This document shows, in pieces, positions 24,936-33,018 of a stretch of 35,395 bases of DNA. The position numbers were made by a program, and so were the translations under genes. The DNA is from Paracoccaceae bacterium (GTDB lineage: Bacteria > Pseudomonadota > Alphaproteobacteria > Rhodobacterales > Rhodobacteraceae), in assembly GCA_027489355.1 (NCBI GenBank), contig JAIXZY010000052.1, forward strand, positions 1 through 35,395, written 5' to 3'. Under the pieces are notes generated by a model. That model worked only from the letters and a program-made list of their open reading frames with translations, did no database searches and was not told the origin of the DNA. The number at the start of each line of letters is the position of its first letter. Within the stretch, counting starts at the first letter, position 1.

Positions 24936-26336
24936 ATGATCCAGTTCGACAACTCCTGGGCGCGCGACCTGCCGGGAACCTTCCTGCGCGTCGCCCCCGA
25001 CCCGGCCCCAGCCCCGCGGCTTCTGGTCCTGAACCGGCCCCTGGCCGACAGGCTCGGCCTGACCCTGACCGAGGATCAGGCCCGCGACTGGTTCTCGGGC
25101 GCGGCGCTACCCCCCGGCGCGGACCCGATCGCGCAAGCCTATGCCGGCCACCAGTTCGGCGGCTTCTCGCCCCAGCTCGGCGACGGCCGCGCGCATCTGC
25201 TGGGCGAAGTGGTTACCCCCGAGGGTCGGTTCGACATCCAGCTCAAGGGTTCGGGCCGGACACCCTTTTCGCGCGGCGGCGACGGCAAGGCCGCCATCGG
25301 GCCGATGCTGCGCGAATACCTGATCTCCGAATTCATGTCCGCCGTGGGCGTCCCCACCACTCGGTCGCTGGCCGTCGTCGCGACGGGACAGGAAATCTGG
25401 CGCGAGACGAAGCTGCCCGGCGCGGTGCTCGCCCGCGTTGCCGCAAGCCACCTGCGCGTCGGCACCTTCCAGTTCTTCGCCGCCCGGGGGGAAGCCGACA
25501 AGGTCAAGGCGCTGGCGGACTATGCCATCGCGCGGCACTACCCCGACCTCGCACAGGCCGAAAACCCCTATCTCCCCTTGCTGGATGCAGTCATCGCCCG
25601 GCAAGCCGCCCTCATCGCCCAGTGGATGGGCCTAGGCTTCATCCACGGTGTGATGAACACCGACAACATGGCCATCAGCGGCGAGACCATCGACTACGGC
25701 CCCTGCGCCTTCATGGAGGCCTATGCCCCCGGCACCGTCTTCTCCTCCATCGACCACCAGGGCCGCTACGCCTATGCCAACCAGCCTCTGATCCTAGGCT
25801 GGAACCTCGCCCGCCTGGCCGAGACGCTGGTGCCCCTCTTCGATCCGTCCCAGGACAAGGCCATCGAGATCGCCAACGACCGCCTCACCGGCATCGCCCC
25901 GCGCTACCGCGCCGAATGGCTCACCGTCATGCGCCGCAAGCTCGGCCTTCTGGGCGAGGACGACGGCGACGCCCAACTCGCCGACGACCTGATGGAAGCG
26001 ATCCAGGGCTCCGACTGGACCCTCACCTTCCGCCGCCTCGCGGATGAGGCCACCCTCCGCCCCCTCTTCAACGACTTCAAGAAGATGGAAGCCTGGCTCC
26101 CCCGCTGGCGTGCCCGCGCAGGCTACGGTGCCGCCCAGCGCCTGGCCGCCGCAAACCCCGCCGTGATCCCGAGGAACCACAAGGTCGAAGAGGCCCTAAC
26201 CGCCGCCACCGACGGCGACATGGCCCCCTTCCACGCCCTCCTCACCGCAATCCAGCAGCCTTTCACCGAGGCCGAGCCCTACACCCTCCCCGCCCCCACC
26301 GGTTTCGGCCAATACGTGACCTTCTGCGGCACCTGA
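24936..26336 (+). CDS. selO: SelO-family protein adenylyltransferase (AMPylator)
   Basis: A 466-residue pseudokinase-fold enzyme that transfers AMP from ATP to protein Ser/Thr/Tyr residues in a redox-linked stress role, as shown for E. coli SelO. Visible SelO motifs are YAGHQFGGFSPQLGDGRAHLLGEV, FDIQLKGSGRTPFSRGGDGKAAIGPMLREYLISE, the nucleotide-binding FIHGVMNTDNMAISGETIDYGPCAFMEAY and HQGRYAYANQP. The protein ends in CGT, a cysteine at the third-last position where animal SelO has selenocysteine. The bacterial length is typical. It is transcribed with the plus-strand genes around it. Confidence 0.95.
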   Translation: MIQFDNSWARDLPGTFLRVAPDPAPAPRLLVLNRPLADRLGLTLTEDQARDWFSGAALPPGADPIAQAYAGHQFGGFSPQLGDGRAHLLGEVVTPEGRFDIQLKGSGRTPFSRGGDGKAAIGPMLREYLISEFMSAVGVPTTRSLAVVATGQEIWRETKLPGAVLARVAASHLRVGTFQFFAARGEADKVKALADYAIARHYPDLAQAENPYLPLLDAVIARQAALIAQWMGLGFIHGVMNTDNMAISGETIDYGPCAFMEAYAPGTVFSSIDHQGRYAYANQPLILGWNLARLAETLVPLFDPSQDKAIEIANDRLTGIAPRYRAEWLTVMRRKLGLLGEDDGDAQLADDLMEAIQGSDWTLTFRRLADEATLRPLFNDFKKMEAWLPRWRARAGYGAAQRLAAANPAVIPRNHKVEEALTAATDGDMAPFHALLTAIQQPFTEAEPYTLPAPTGFGQYVTFCGT

Positions 26337-26339
26337 CTG

Positions 26340-26392
26340 CTCCTCGTTCGACTTCTCATCGCCAGCGAGGAGTGACGAAGTCATCGACGAGC
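26340..26392. repeat. Overlapping inverted repeats after selO
   Basis: CTCCTCG (26340-26346) pairs with CGAGGAG (26366-26372). A competing fold pairs 26343-26355 (CTCG, TCGA, CTTC) with 26377-26391 (GAAG, TCGA, CGAG). The two folds are mutually exclusive or pseudoknotted. It could be a selO terminator or a leader structure of the following regulator gene. Confidence 0.3.
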
Positions 26393-26427
26393 GGACCAGA
26401 TTGACGCCTCCGCCCTTCCCCGCCACC

Positions 26428-26988
26428 ATGCCGCGCATGGCCGACCGCTCCGACATCCACGACCGCCTCGCCGCCTCCCTCCGCGCCGCCCGGAAAGCGC
26501 GCGGCCTGTCGCTCGACGCCGCCGCCAAGCTCTCTGGCGTCTCGCGGTCAATGGTCAGCCAGATCGAACGCGGCGAATCCTCGCCCACCGTCGCCACCCT
26601 CTGGGCACTGACCCAGGCGCTCCAGCTTGACTTCGCCGGCCTCCTTGAGTCCCGCCCCGCCCCCGGCATCGACGTCACCCGCGCCGCGCAGGCCCCCGTG
26701 ATCCAGCGCCACGGCGTCACCATCCGCATCCTCTCCGCCCCCGAAAGCGTCGGCCACCACGAGGTCTACGAACTGGCCTTCGCCCCGGACGCGAAACTCA
26801 CCTCCGACCCCCATTCCCCCGGTTGCCGCGAGCACCTGACCGTCCTCGAAGGCCGCCTGACCGTCACCTCCGGCGACGCGACCGACACCCTCCAACCCGG
26901 AGACGTCGCCCGCTACCCCGCCGACCGCCCGCACCAGATCGCCGCTGACGGTCCGGCCCGCGCCATCCTGATCGTTCAGGACAGCTGA
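26428..26988 (+). CDS. XRE-family HTH transcriptional regulator with C-terminal cupin
   Basis: A 186-residue regulator. The XRE helix-turn-helix spans about 12-65: [44 protein letters not shown]. The C-terminal cupin barrel spans about 105-180 ([35 protein letters not shown], then [21 protein letters not shown]) and probably binds a small ligand such as an amino acid. It is encoded directly before kbl-tdh, with a palindrome between them, so it is the likely local regulator of threonine catabolism (inferred). The start could also be ATG 26437; neither has a strong ribosome site. Confidence 0.9.
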   Translation: MPRMADRSDIHDRLAASLRAARKARGLSLDAAAKLSGVSRSMVSQIERGESSPTVATLWALTQALQLDFAGLLESRPAPGIDVTRAAQAPVIQRHGVTIRILSAPESVGHHEVYELAFAPDAKLTSDPHSPGCREHLTVLEGRLTVTSGDATDTLQPGDVARYPADRPHQIAADGPARAILIVQDS

Positions 26989-26997
26989 CTTCCACTA

Positions 26998-27055
26998 TGG
27001 CGGATGCAATTCCGCCAAGTTGACACACGCCTCGCGACCTGCCATTTTCCGCCAA
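26998..27055 (+). promoter_or_regulatory. Promoter and candidate operator in front of kbl-tdh
   Basis: TGGCGGA (26998-27004) and TCCGCCA (27011-27017) form a perfect 7-bp inverted repeat with a 6-bp centre. Two bases later is a consensus -35 box TTGACA (27020-27025), and 17 bp further a weak -10, CATTTT (27043-27048). The half-site TTCCGCCAA recurs at 27010-27018 and 27047-27055, so one copy lies beside the -35 and one over the -10. This is what a repressor operator would look like; the XRE-cupin protein next door is the obvious candidate binder. Confidence 0.55.
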
Positions 27056-27073
27056 ACCGGAAAGGGTTCTGCC

Positions 27074-28264
27074 ATGACGGATTCGAGCTTCCTCGCCCAC
27101 ATCACCGTCACCCTCGCCCAGATCGAGGCCGACGGGCTGATGAAACGCGAACGCCTGATCACCAGCCCGCAAGGCGCGCATGTCCAGATGGCCGGGCGCG
27201 AAATGCTGAACCTCTGCGCCAACAACTACCTCGGCCTCGCGGACGACCCCCGCCTGATCGCCGCCGCCAAGCAGGCGATGGACGACCACGGCTTCGGCAT
27301 GGCCTCGGTCCGCTTCATCTGCGGCACGCAGGACCTGCACCGCAAACTCGAAACCCGCCTCGCCCGCTACCTAGGCCAGGACGACACCATCCTCTTCGCC
27401 GCCTGCTTCGACGCCAACGGCGGCCTCTTCGAACCCCTCCTCGGCCCCGAGGACGCCGTCATCTCCGACGCGCTGAACCACGCAAGCATCATCGACGGCA
27501 TCCGCCTCTGCAAGGCGAAGCGCTACCGCTACGCCAACAGCGACATGGCCGACCTCGAAGCCCAGCTGAAGGCCGCGAAAGCCGACGGAGCCCGCTTCAT
27601 CCTCATCGCCACCGACGGTGTCTTCTCGATGGACGGCTACTACGCCAAGCTTCCGGAAATCCGCGCACTGGCAGACCGATACGGCGCGATGGTGATGGTC
27701 GATGACTGCCATGCCACCGGCTTCACCGGCCCCAAGGGCGCCGGCACCCCGGCGCGAGCGGAAGTGAAAGTCGACATCCTGACCGGCACGCTCGGCAAGG
27801 CCCTCGGCGGCGCTTTGGGAGGCTACATCGCAGGCCCGCAACCCGTCATTGACCTCCTGCGCCAGCGCGCGAGACCCTACCTCTTCTCCAACGCCCTGCC
27901 CCCCGCCGTCGTCGGCGCAGCCCTCGCCGCGCTCGACATCGTCGAACAGGCCGACGACCTCCGCGCCCAACTCACCGAAAATGCCCAATACTGGCGCGCA
28001 GGCCTCACCGCTGCAGGCTTCACCCTCCTCCCCGGCGACCACCCGATCATCCCGGTCATGCTGGGCGACGCCAAACTCGCGCAAGCCATGGCCGCCGATC
28101 TCAACACCCGCGGCGTCCACGTCGCGCCCTTCTTCTTCCCTGTCGTCCCGAAGGGCCAGGCCCGCATCCGCACCCAGATGAACGCGGCCCTCACCCGCGA
28201 AGACCTCGACTTCGCCCTTGACGCCTTCACCGCCGCCGGAAAAGCCACCGGAGTCCTCAAATGA
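27074..28264 (+). CDS. kbl: Glycine C-acetyltransferase (2-amino-3-ketobutyrate CoA ligase)
   Basis: A 396-residue PLP enzyme that cleaves 2-amino-3-ketobutyrate with CoA into glycine and acetyl-CoA, the second step of threonine degradation. It belongs to the alpha-oxoamine synthase family: [65 protein letters not shown] and the PLP lysine (about Lys242) in [18 protein letters not shown]. The C-terminus has [17 protein letters not shown] 27074 fits the family start. Its stop overlaps the tdh start (ATGA). Confidence 0.97.
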   Translation: MTDSSFLAHITVTLAQIEADGLMKRERLITSPQGAHVQMAGREMLNLCANNYLGLADDPRLIAAAKQAMDDHGFGMASVRFICGTQDLHRKLETRLARYLGQDDTILFAACFDANGGLFEPLLGPEDAVISDALNHASIIDGIRLCKAKRYRYANSDMADLEAQLKAAKADGARFILIATDGVFSMDGYYAKLPEIRALADRYGAMVMVDDCHATGFTGPKGAGTPARAEVKVDILTGTLGKALGGALGGYIAGPQPVIDLLRQRARPYLFSNALPPAVVGAALAALDIVEQADDLRAQLTENAQYWRAGLTAAGFTLLPGDHPIIPVMLGDAKLAQAMAADLNTRGVHVAPFFFPVVPKGQARIRTQMNAALTREDLDFALDAFTAAGKATGVLK

Positions 28265-29304
28265 CCCATCCCAACGAGATGACCGTGCTGGCCAAGTCCA
28301 AACCCGAACCCGGCCTCTGGATGGAAACCCGCCCGGTGCCCGAGATCGGCCCCGACGACGTGCTGATCAAGATCCACAAGACCGGCATCTGCGGTACCGA
28401 CATTCACATCTGGAACTGGGACGCCTGGGCGCAGAAGACCGTCCCCGTGCCCCTCGTCACCGGCCACGAATTCGCCGGCATCATCGTCGACAAGGGCCGC
28501 GATGTCGAAGGCCTTGAAATCGGCCAGCGTTGCTCCGGCGAGGGCCACCTGATCGGCAAGACCAGCCGCCAAAGCCGCTCCGGCAAGTTCCACCTCGACC
28601 CCGAAACCCGCGGCATCGGCGTCAACGAACCTGGGGCCTTCGCCCAGTACTTGCGCCTCCCGGCCTTCAACGTCGTCCCCCTGCCCGACGCCATCGACGA
28701 CGAGATCGGTGCAATCCTCGACCCACTCGGCAACGCCGTCCACACCGCCCTCTCCTTCGACCTGATCGGCGAGGATGTCCTGATCACCGGCGCAGGCCCC
28801 ATCGGCATCATGGCCGCCGCCGTCGCCCGCCACGTCGGCGCGCGGCACGTCGTCATCACCGACATCAACCAGGCCCGCCTCGACCTTGCCGGCCAGGTCG
28901 CCGACGTGGTCCCGGTCAATGTCGCCACCACCGACCTCAAGTCGGTTTACGCGGGCCTCCACATGACGCAAGGCTTCGACGTCGGCATGGAAATGTCCGG
29001 CTCCCAACAAGCCCTCGACCAGATGGTCGAGCACATGGTCATGGGCGGCCGCATCGCCATGCTGGGCATCCCGCCCGGCAAATCCCCGGTGGACTGGTCA
29101 AGGATCGTCTTCAAGGCCATCACCATCAAGGGCGTCTATGGCCGCGAGATCTTCGAGACCTGGTACAAGATGATCGCCATGCTGGAAAACGGCCTCGACA
29201 TCCGTCGCGTCATCACCCACCGCTTCAAAGTGGCCGACTTCCAGGAGGGTTTCGCCGCCATGCGGTCAGGCCTCTCCGGGAAGGTCGTGCTGGACTGGAC
29301 GTAA
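28261..29304 (+). CDS. tdh: L-threonine 3-dehydrogenase lacking the structural-zinc cysteines
   Basis: A 347-residue medium-chain dehydrogenase that oxidises threonine to 2-amino-3-ketobutyrate with NAD+. The catalytic-zinc ligand region is present: Cys44 in [10 protein letters not shown], and His69-Glu70 in TGHEFAG. The NAD fold has [21 protein letters not shown], then [23 protein letters not shown] and [10 protein letters not shown] match E. coli Tdh closely. The structural-zinc lobe, which has four cysteines in E. coli Tdh, reads [17 protein letters not shown] here, with Gly99, Ser102, Ser105 and Asp113 in their place and no change in length. The start at 28261 has GGAG seven bases upstream; ATG 28279 would align with the E. 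coli start. Confidence 0.95.
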   Translation: MTHPNEMTVLAKSKPEPGLWMETRPVPEIGPDDVLIKIHKTGICGTDIHIWNWDAWAQKTVPVPLVTGHEFAGIIVDKGRDVEGLEIGQRCSGEGHLIGKTSRQSRSGKFHLDPETRGIGVNEPGAFAQYLRLPAFNVVPLPDAIDDEIGAILDPLGNAVHTALSFDLIGEDVLITGAGPIGIMAAAVARHVGARHVVITDINQARLDLAGQVADVVPVNVATTDLKSVYAGLHMTQGFDVGMEMSGSQQALDQMVEHMVMGGRIAMLGIPPGKSPVDWSRIVFKAITIKGVYGREIFETWYKMIAMLENGLDIRRVITHRFKVADFQEGFAAMRSGLSGKVVLDWT

Positions 29305-29354
29305 CCTCCGGGGAAAGGTCCAGCTTTCCCTTCCGCAAATATCCCCGCCGGAGG
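29305..29354. repeat. Extragenic inverted-repeat element after tdh
   Basis: CCTCCGG (29305-29311) pairs with CCGGAGG (29348-29354), and inside it GGGAAAG (29311-29317) pairs with CTTTCCC (29324-29330). The reverse strand reads CCTCCGGCGGGGATATTTGC, which I recall as a recurrent extragenic motif in Rhodobacteraceae genomes. Only one copy is present in this window. Confidence 0.45.
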
Positions 29355-29365
29355 CACCTCCCCGA

Positions 29366-29394
29366 GCCTTTCTGCGTCCTTCACGCAGAAAGGC
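29366..29394 (+). terminator. Strong hairpin terminating kbl-tdh
   Basis: GCCTTTCTGCG (29366-29376) and CGCAGAAAGGC (29384-29394) form a perfect 11-bp stem with a 7-nt loop, 61 nt past the tdh stop. The rest of the 29395-29569 interval has no visible gene. Confidence 0.65.
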
Positions 29395-29590
29395 GAGACA
29401 AGGAGTCTTCGCGCCGCAAGGCGCTCCATCTGATAGTCGCCACTCCGCAGGTACCACCGGGAACAAGCAGGCAACCGCAACTGCGGCAGCCTTACCCCGC
29501 CGCCGAAATGCCCCGAAATCGCCTGACAGCATTAACCGGCCGCTAACCATTTCCCGGCTCACTGGCGGCATGGGACAGGAGAAACGGATC

Positions 29591-29956
29591 ATGGACGGAT
29601 CATCCCCCGCAGGCTTCGCCGAGGCCGCACCAGGCTTTACCGCCGCCGAGCCCCTGTTCGCGGCGCCGATCCTGGCGCACGGCCGCCGTTTCCGCGTCCG
29701 GTCCCTGCGTCTCGCGCCGGGCCAGGCCACGGCGCTGCAATCCCATCTCCACCGTTCCGAACATTGGGTCGTCGTCGAAGGCACGGCCGAGATCACCACG
29801 GGCCCGCGCCCCCGTCTCGTCGGCGAGGGCGAGGCCGTCCATATCCCGCTTGGCCAACCGCACCGCCTGCAAAATCCCGGCCGCCTGCCCGTGACCCTGA
29901 TCTCGGTCGAGACCGGCGGCTACCTCGGCGAAGACGACATCGTGCGCCACGATTGA
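29591..29956 (+). CDS. Stand-alone cupin like the C-terminal domain of mannose-1-phosphate guanylyltransferase
   Basis: A 121-residue single-domain protein. It matches the C-terminal cupin (mannose-6-phosphate isomerase type II) of ManC-like enzymes: RFRVRSLRLAPGQATALQSH then LHRSEHWVVVEGTAEITTG, VHIPLGQPHRLQNPGRLPVTLISVETGGYLGEDDIVR. The metal-binding histidine positions are present (SHLHRSEHW), although one His of the usual HHH cluster is changed. There is no nucleotidyltransferase domain next to it. AGGAG nine bases before ATG 29591 supports that start; ATG 29570 is in frame and would add seven residues. The role is unknown: isomerase, sugar sensor or metabolic regulator. Confidence 0.8.
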   Translation: MDGSSPAGFAEAAPGFTAAEPLFAAPILAHGRRFRVRSLRLAPGQATALQSHLHRSEHWVVVEGTAEITTGPRPRLVGEGEAVHIPLGQPHRLQNPGRLPVTLISVETGGYLGEDDIVRHD

Positions 29957-29959
29957 CCC

Positions 29960-30008
29960 GGGCTTGGTTAAGACCGCGCAAACGGCCGCTGCCAAGCCCT
30001 TGATTTTC
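29960..30008 (+). terminator. Rho-independent-like terminator between cupin gene and trpG
   Basis: GGGCTTGG (29960-29967) pairs with CCAAGCCC (29992-29999) with a 24-nt loop, followed by TTGATTTT. It starts four bases after the cupin stop and lies upstream of trpG. The 3' T-rich tail and position support termination of the cupin transcript. Confidence 0.55.
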
Positions 30009-30110
30009 CATGGACGCTCGATCCGTCCCGCGTGGACGCCCGCAGGAAACCCCGGTTTACACTGCCCCCCGCATCGGCGATAACCAGCCCAACAAGCCGG
30101 GAACCCGCCG

Positions 30111-30698
30111 ATGCTCCTCCTGATCGACAACTACGACAGCTTCACCTACAACCTCGTCCACTACCTGGGCGAGTTGGGTGCCGAGGTGGTCGTGAAACGG
30201 AACGACGCCCTGCAGGTCCAGGACGTGATCGCGATGGCACCGGAAGTCATCGTCCTCTCCCCCGGCCCCTGCGACCCCGCCGCCGCCGGGATCTGCCTGC
30301 CGCTCACCAAGGCTGCCGCTTCGGCAGGCATCCCCCTTCTCGGCGTCTGCCTAGGCCACCAGACCATCGGCGAGGCTTTCGGCGGCAAGGTCGTCCGCTG
30401 CCACGAGATCGTCCACGGCAAGATGGGCACCATGCACCATTCCGGAAAGGGCGTCTTCCGCGGCCTGCCCTCGCCCTTCCAGGCGACCCGCTACCACTCC
30501 CTCGTCGTCGACCGCGCCACCCTGCCCGCCGACCTCGAAGTCACGGCCTGGCTGGAAGACGGCACGATCATGGGCCTCCGCCACAAGCACCACCTGATCG
30601 AGGGCGTCCAGTTCCACCCGGAATCCATCGCCTCCGAACACGGCCACCAGCTCCTCCGCAACTTCCTCGACGAGGCCAAGTCGAAGGTCCCGGCATGA
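30111..30698 (+). CDS. trpG: Anthranilate synthase component II (glutamine amidotransferase)
   Basis: A 195-residue class I glutaminase that supplies ammonia to TrpE. The N-terminus [19 protein letters not shown] is the family's. The catalytic triad is Cys80 in [15 protein letters not shown], and His169 and Glu171 in [22 protein letters not shown] is the oxyanion loop. Its stop overlaps the trpD ATG (ATGA). No tryptophan-rich leader peptide is visible in the 150 bp upstream, so classical attenuation is not evident. Confidence 0.97.
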   Translation: MLLLIDNYDSFTYNLVHYLGELGAEVVVKRNDALQVQDVIAMAPEVIVLSPGPCDPAAAGICLPLTKAAASAGIPLLGVCLGHQTIGEAFGGKVVRCHEIVHGKMGTMHHSGKGVFRGLPSPFQATRYHSLVVDRATLPADLEVTAWLEDGTIMGLRHKHHLIEGVQFHPESIASEHGHQLLRNFLDEAKSKVPA

Positions 30699-31708
30699 GC
30701 GACATCCTGAGACCCTTGATCGGCACCGCCGCCAACCGCCCCCTCACGCGGCCCGAGGCCGAGGCCGCCTTCAACGCGCTGTTCGAGGGTCAGGGCACAC
30801 CGGCCCAGATGGGCGGCTTCCTGATGGCGCTCCGCACCCGGGGCGAGACGGTCGATGAATACGCCGCCGCGGCCAGCGTGATGCGGTCGAAATGCAACCC
30901 GGTGAAAGCCCCGGCCGGCGCGATCGACATCGTCGGCACTGGCGGCGACGGGAAGGGCACGCTCAACATCTCCACCGCCACGGCCTTCGTCGTCGCAGGC
31001 GCAGGCGTGGCCGTGGCGAAGCACGGCAACCGCAACCTCTCCTCCAAGTCGGGTGCCGCTGACGCGCTGACCGAGATGGGCCTCAACGTCATGATCGGCC
31101 CCGAAGCTGTGGAACGCTGCCTGTCCGAGGCCGGGATCGGCTTCATGATGGCCCCCATGCACCACCCCGCCATCCGACATGTCATGCCCGTTCGCGCGGA
31201 ACTCGGCACCCGCACGATCTTCAACATCCTCGGCCCCCTGACCAACCCCGCAGGCGTCAAGCGCCAGCTCACCGGTGCCTTCTCCGATGCGCTGATCCGC
31301 CCGATGGCCGAGACGCTTCTCACGCTGGGATCCGAGAAGGCCTGGCTTGTCCACGGCTCGGACGGCACGGATGAGATCACCATCTGCGGGCCGACCTCTG
31401 TCTCGGCGGTGGAAAATGGCGCGGTGCGCGATTTCACGGTTCACCCCGAAGACGCGGACCTCGCGCCCCACCCGTTTGAGGCCATCCTGGGCGGCACCCC
31501 GTCCGAGAACGCGCAAGCCTTCCGCGCCCTCCTCGACGGCGCGCCGGGGGCCTACCGCGACGCGGTTCTCCTGAACGCCGCTGCAGCTTTGGTCGTTGCC
31601 GACAAGGCGGGAACCTTGCGCGACGGCGTGGCGTTGGCCCGCGAGTCGATCGACTCGGGTGCCGCAAAAGCCAAGGTCGAGGCCCTGCGCCGCCTGACGA
31701 ATGCCTGA
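30695..31708 (+). CDS. trpD: Anthranilate phosphoribosyltransferase
   Basis: A 337-residue enzyme that joins anthranilate and PRPP. The PRPP-binding GTGGDG motif is in [21 protein letters not shown], followed by the [21 protein letters not shown] loop and the [34 protein letters not shown] signature. The length and motif order are standard. It is translationally coupled to trpG, and trpC follows after 12 bases. Confidence 0.97.
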   Translation: MSDILRPLIGTAANRPLTRPEAEAAFNALFEGQGTPAQMGGFLMALRTRGETVDEYAAAASVMRSKCNPVKAPAGAIDIVGTGGDGKGTLNISTATAFVVAGAGVAVAKHGNRNLSSKSGAADALTEMGLNVMIGPEAVERCLSEAGIGFMMAPMHHPAIRHVMPVRAELGTRTIFNILGPLTNPAGVKRQLTGAFSDALIRPMAETLLTLGSEKAWLVHGSDGTDEITICGPTSVSAVENGAVRDFTVHPEDADLAPHPFEAILGGTPSENAQAFRALLDGAPGAYRDAVLLNAAAALVVADKAGTLRDGVALARESIDSGAAKAKVEALRRLTNA

Positions 31709-31720
31709 GAAAGACCGCCG

Positions 31721-32533
31721 ATGAGCACGATCCTCGACCGCATCAAGGCCTACAAGCTGGAGGAGGTGGCCAAGGCCAAGGCGACCGTGCCTCTGGCCGA
31801 GCTGGAGGCCGCCGTCAAGTCCGCCCCGCCGCCCCGCGGATTTGCGCGCGCCCTGCGCGAGGCAACGCTGACAGGCTACGGGCTGATTGCCGAGATCAAG
31901 AAAGCCAGCCCGTCCAAGGGTCTGATCCGTCCCGATTTCGACCCGCCTGCGCTGGCCCGGGCCTATGAGGCCGGGGGCGCGACCTGCCTGTCGGTCCTGA
32001 CTGACGCCCCGAGCTTCCAGGGCGCGGACAATTATCTGGTGGCCGCCCACGATGCCGTCTCGCTGCCCTGCCTGCGCAAGGACTTCCTTTACGACCCCTA
32101 CCAGGTCACGCAGTCCCGCGCGCTGAAGGCCGACTGCATCCTGTTGATCATGGCCTCGCTGGACGACAGCCAGGCGGCCGATCTGGAAGCGGCCGCAATG
32201 GAGCTTGGCATGGACGTACTGATCGAGGTCCACGACCAGGACGAACTCGACCGCGCGGCGCTGTTGAAGTCGCCGCTGATCGGGATCAACAACCGCAACC
32301 TGCACACCTTCGAAGTCACGCTGGACACCACGCGCAAGCTGGCGCGCCGGGTGCCTGAGGACCGGATGATCGTCGCCGAAAGCGGGCTCTACACGCCGGA
32401 CGACCTTGCCGATCTGGCCCAGTACGGGGCGCGCTGCTTCCTGATCGGGGAAAGCCTGATGCGGCAGGCGGATGTCACGGCGGCGACCCGTGCGATCCTT
32501 GCCAAACCGCTCACCGCGCAGGGCGGCCTATGA
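31721..32533 (+). CDS. trpC: Indole-3-glycerol phosphate synthase
   Basis: A 270-residue TIM-barrel enzyme. It has the catalytic [19 protein letters not shown] lysine loop, [40 protein letters not shown] and the phosphate-binding [13 protein letters not shown]. There is no TrpF fusion, in contrast to enterobacterial TrpC. The stop overlaps the moaC ATG (ATGA), linking tryptophan and molybdopterin genes in one transcript. Confidence 0.97.
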   Translation: MSTILDRIKAYKLEEVAKAKATVPLAELEAAVKSAPPPRGFARALREATLTGYGLIAEIKKASPSKGLIRPDFDPPALARAYEAGGATCLSVLTDAPSFQGADNYLVAAHDAVSLPCLRKDFLYDPYQVTQSRALKADCILLIMASLDDSQAADLEAAAMELGMDVLIEVHDQDELDRAALLKSPLIGINNRNLHTFEVTLDTTRKLARRVPEDRMIVAESGLYTPDDLADLAQYGARCFLIGESLMRQADVTAATRAILAKPLTAQGGL

Positions 32534-33018
32534 CGACGGGTGCGGGCGGGCTTTCCCATTTCGACGACCGCGGCCAGGCCCATATGGTCGATGTGTCCGA
32601 CAAGCCCGTGACCGATCGCGTGGCCGTTGCCGAAGGCGCAGTGCGGATGACGGCCGAGACGCTGGCCCTGATCACCGAAGGCCGGGCGAAGAAAGGCGAT
32701 GTCCTCTCGGTCGCGCGGCTGGCGGGGATCATGGCGGCCAAGAAAACGTCCGACCTGATCCCGCTCTGCCACCCGCTGCCGATCACCAAGGTCGCGCTGG
32801 AGCTGACCGCGGACACCTCCCTACCGGGGGTGCGGATCGAGGCCACGGTCAAGACCTCCGGCCAGACCGGGGTCGAGATGGAGGCGCTGACCGCGGTCTC
32901 GGTCGCGGCGCTGACAGTCTATGACATGGTGAAGGCGGTGGAGAAGTCGATGGTGATCGACGGCATCCGGCTGATCCTGAAAGATGGCGGAAAATCAGGC
33001 CGTTACGAGGCGAAGTGA
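32530..33018 (+). CDS. moaC: Cyclic pyranopterin monophosphate synthase
   Basis: A 162-residue protein acting in the first stage of molybdenum cofactor synthesis with MoaA. Visible motifs are [56 protein letters not shown] and [35 protein letters not shown], all characteristic of MoaC, including the [10 protein letters not shown] segment. It overlaps trpC upstream and moeA downstream. Confidence 0.97.
   Translation: MTTGAGGLSHFDDRGQAHMVDVSDKPVTDRVAVAEGAVRMTAETLALITEGRAKKGDVLSVARLAGIMAAKKTSDLIPLCHPLPITKVALELTADTSLPGVRIEATVKTSGQTGVEMEALTAVSVAALTVYDMVKAVEKSMVIDGIRLILKDGGKSGRYEAK

Noticed and set aside
29957-30110. Tryptophan attenuator upstream of trpG
   Set aside because: The hairpin there follows the cupin gene, and the short frame starting at 30010 contains no Trp codons.
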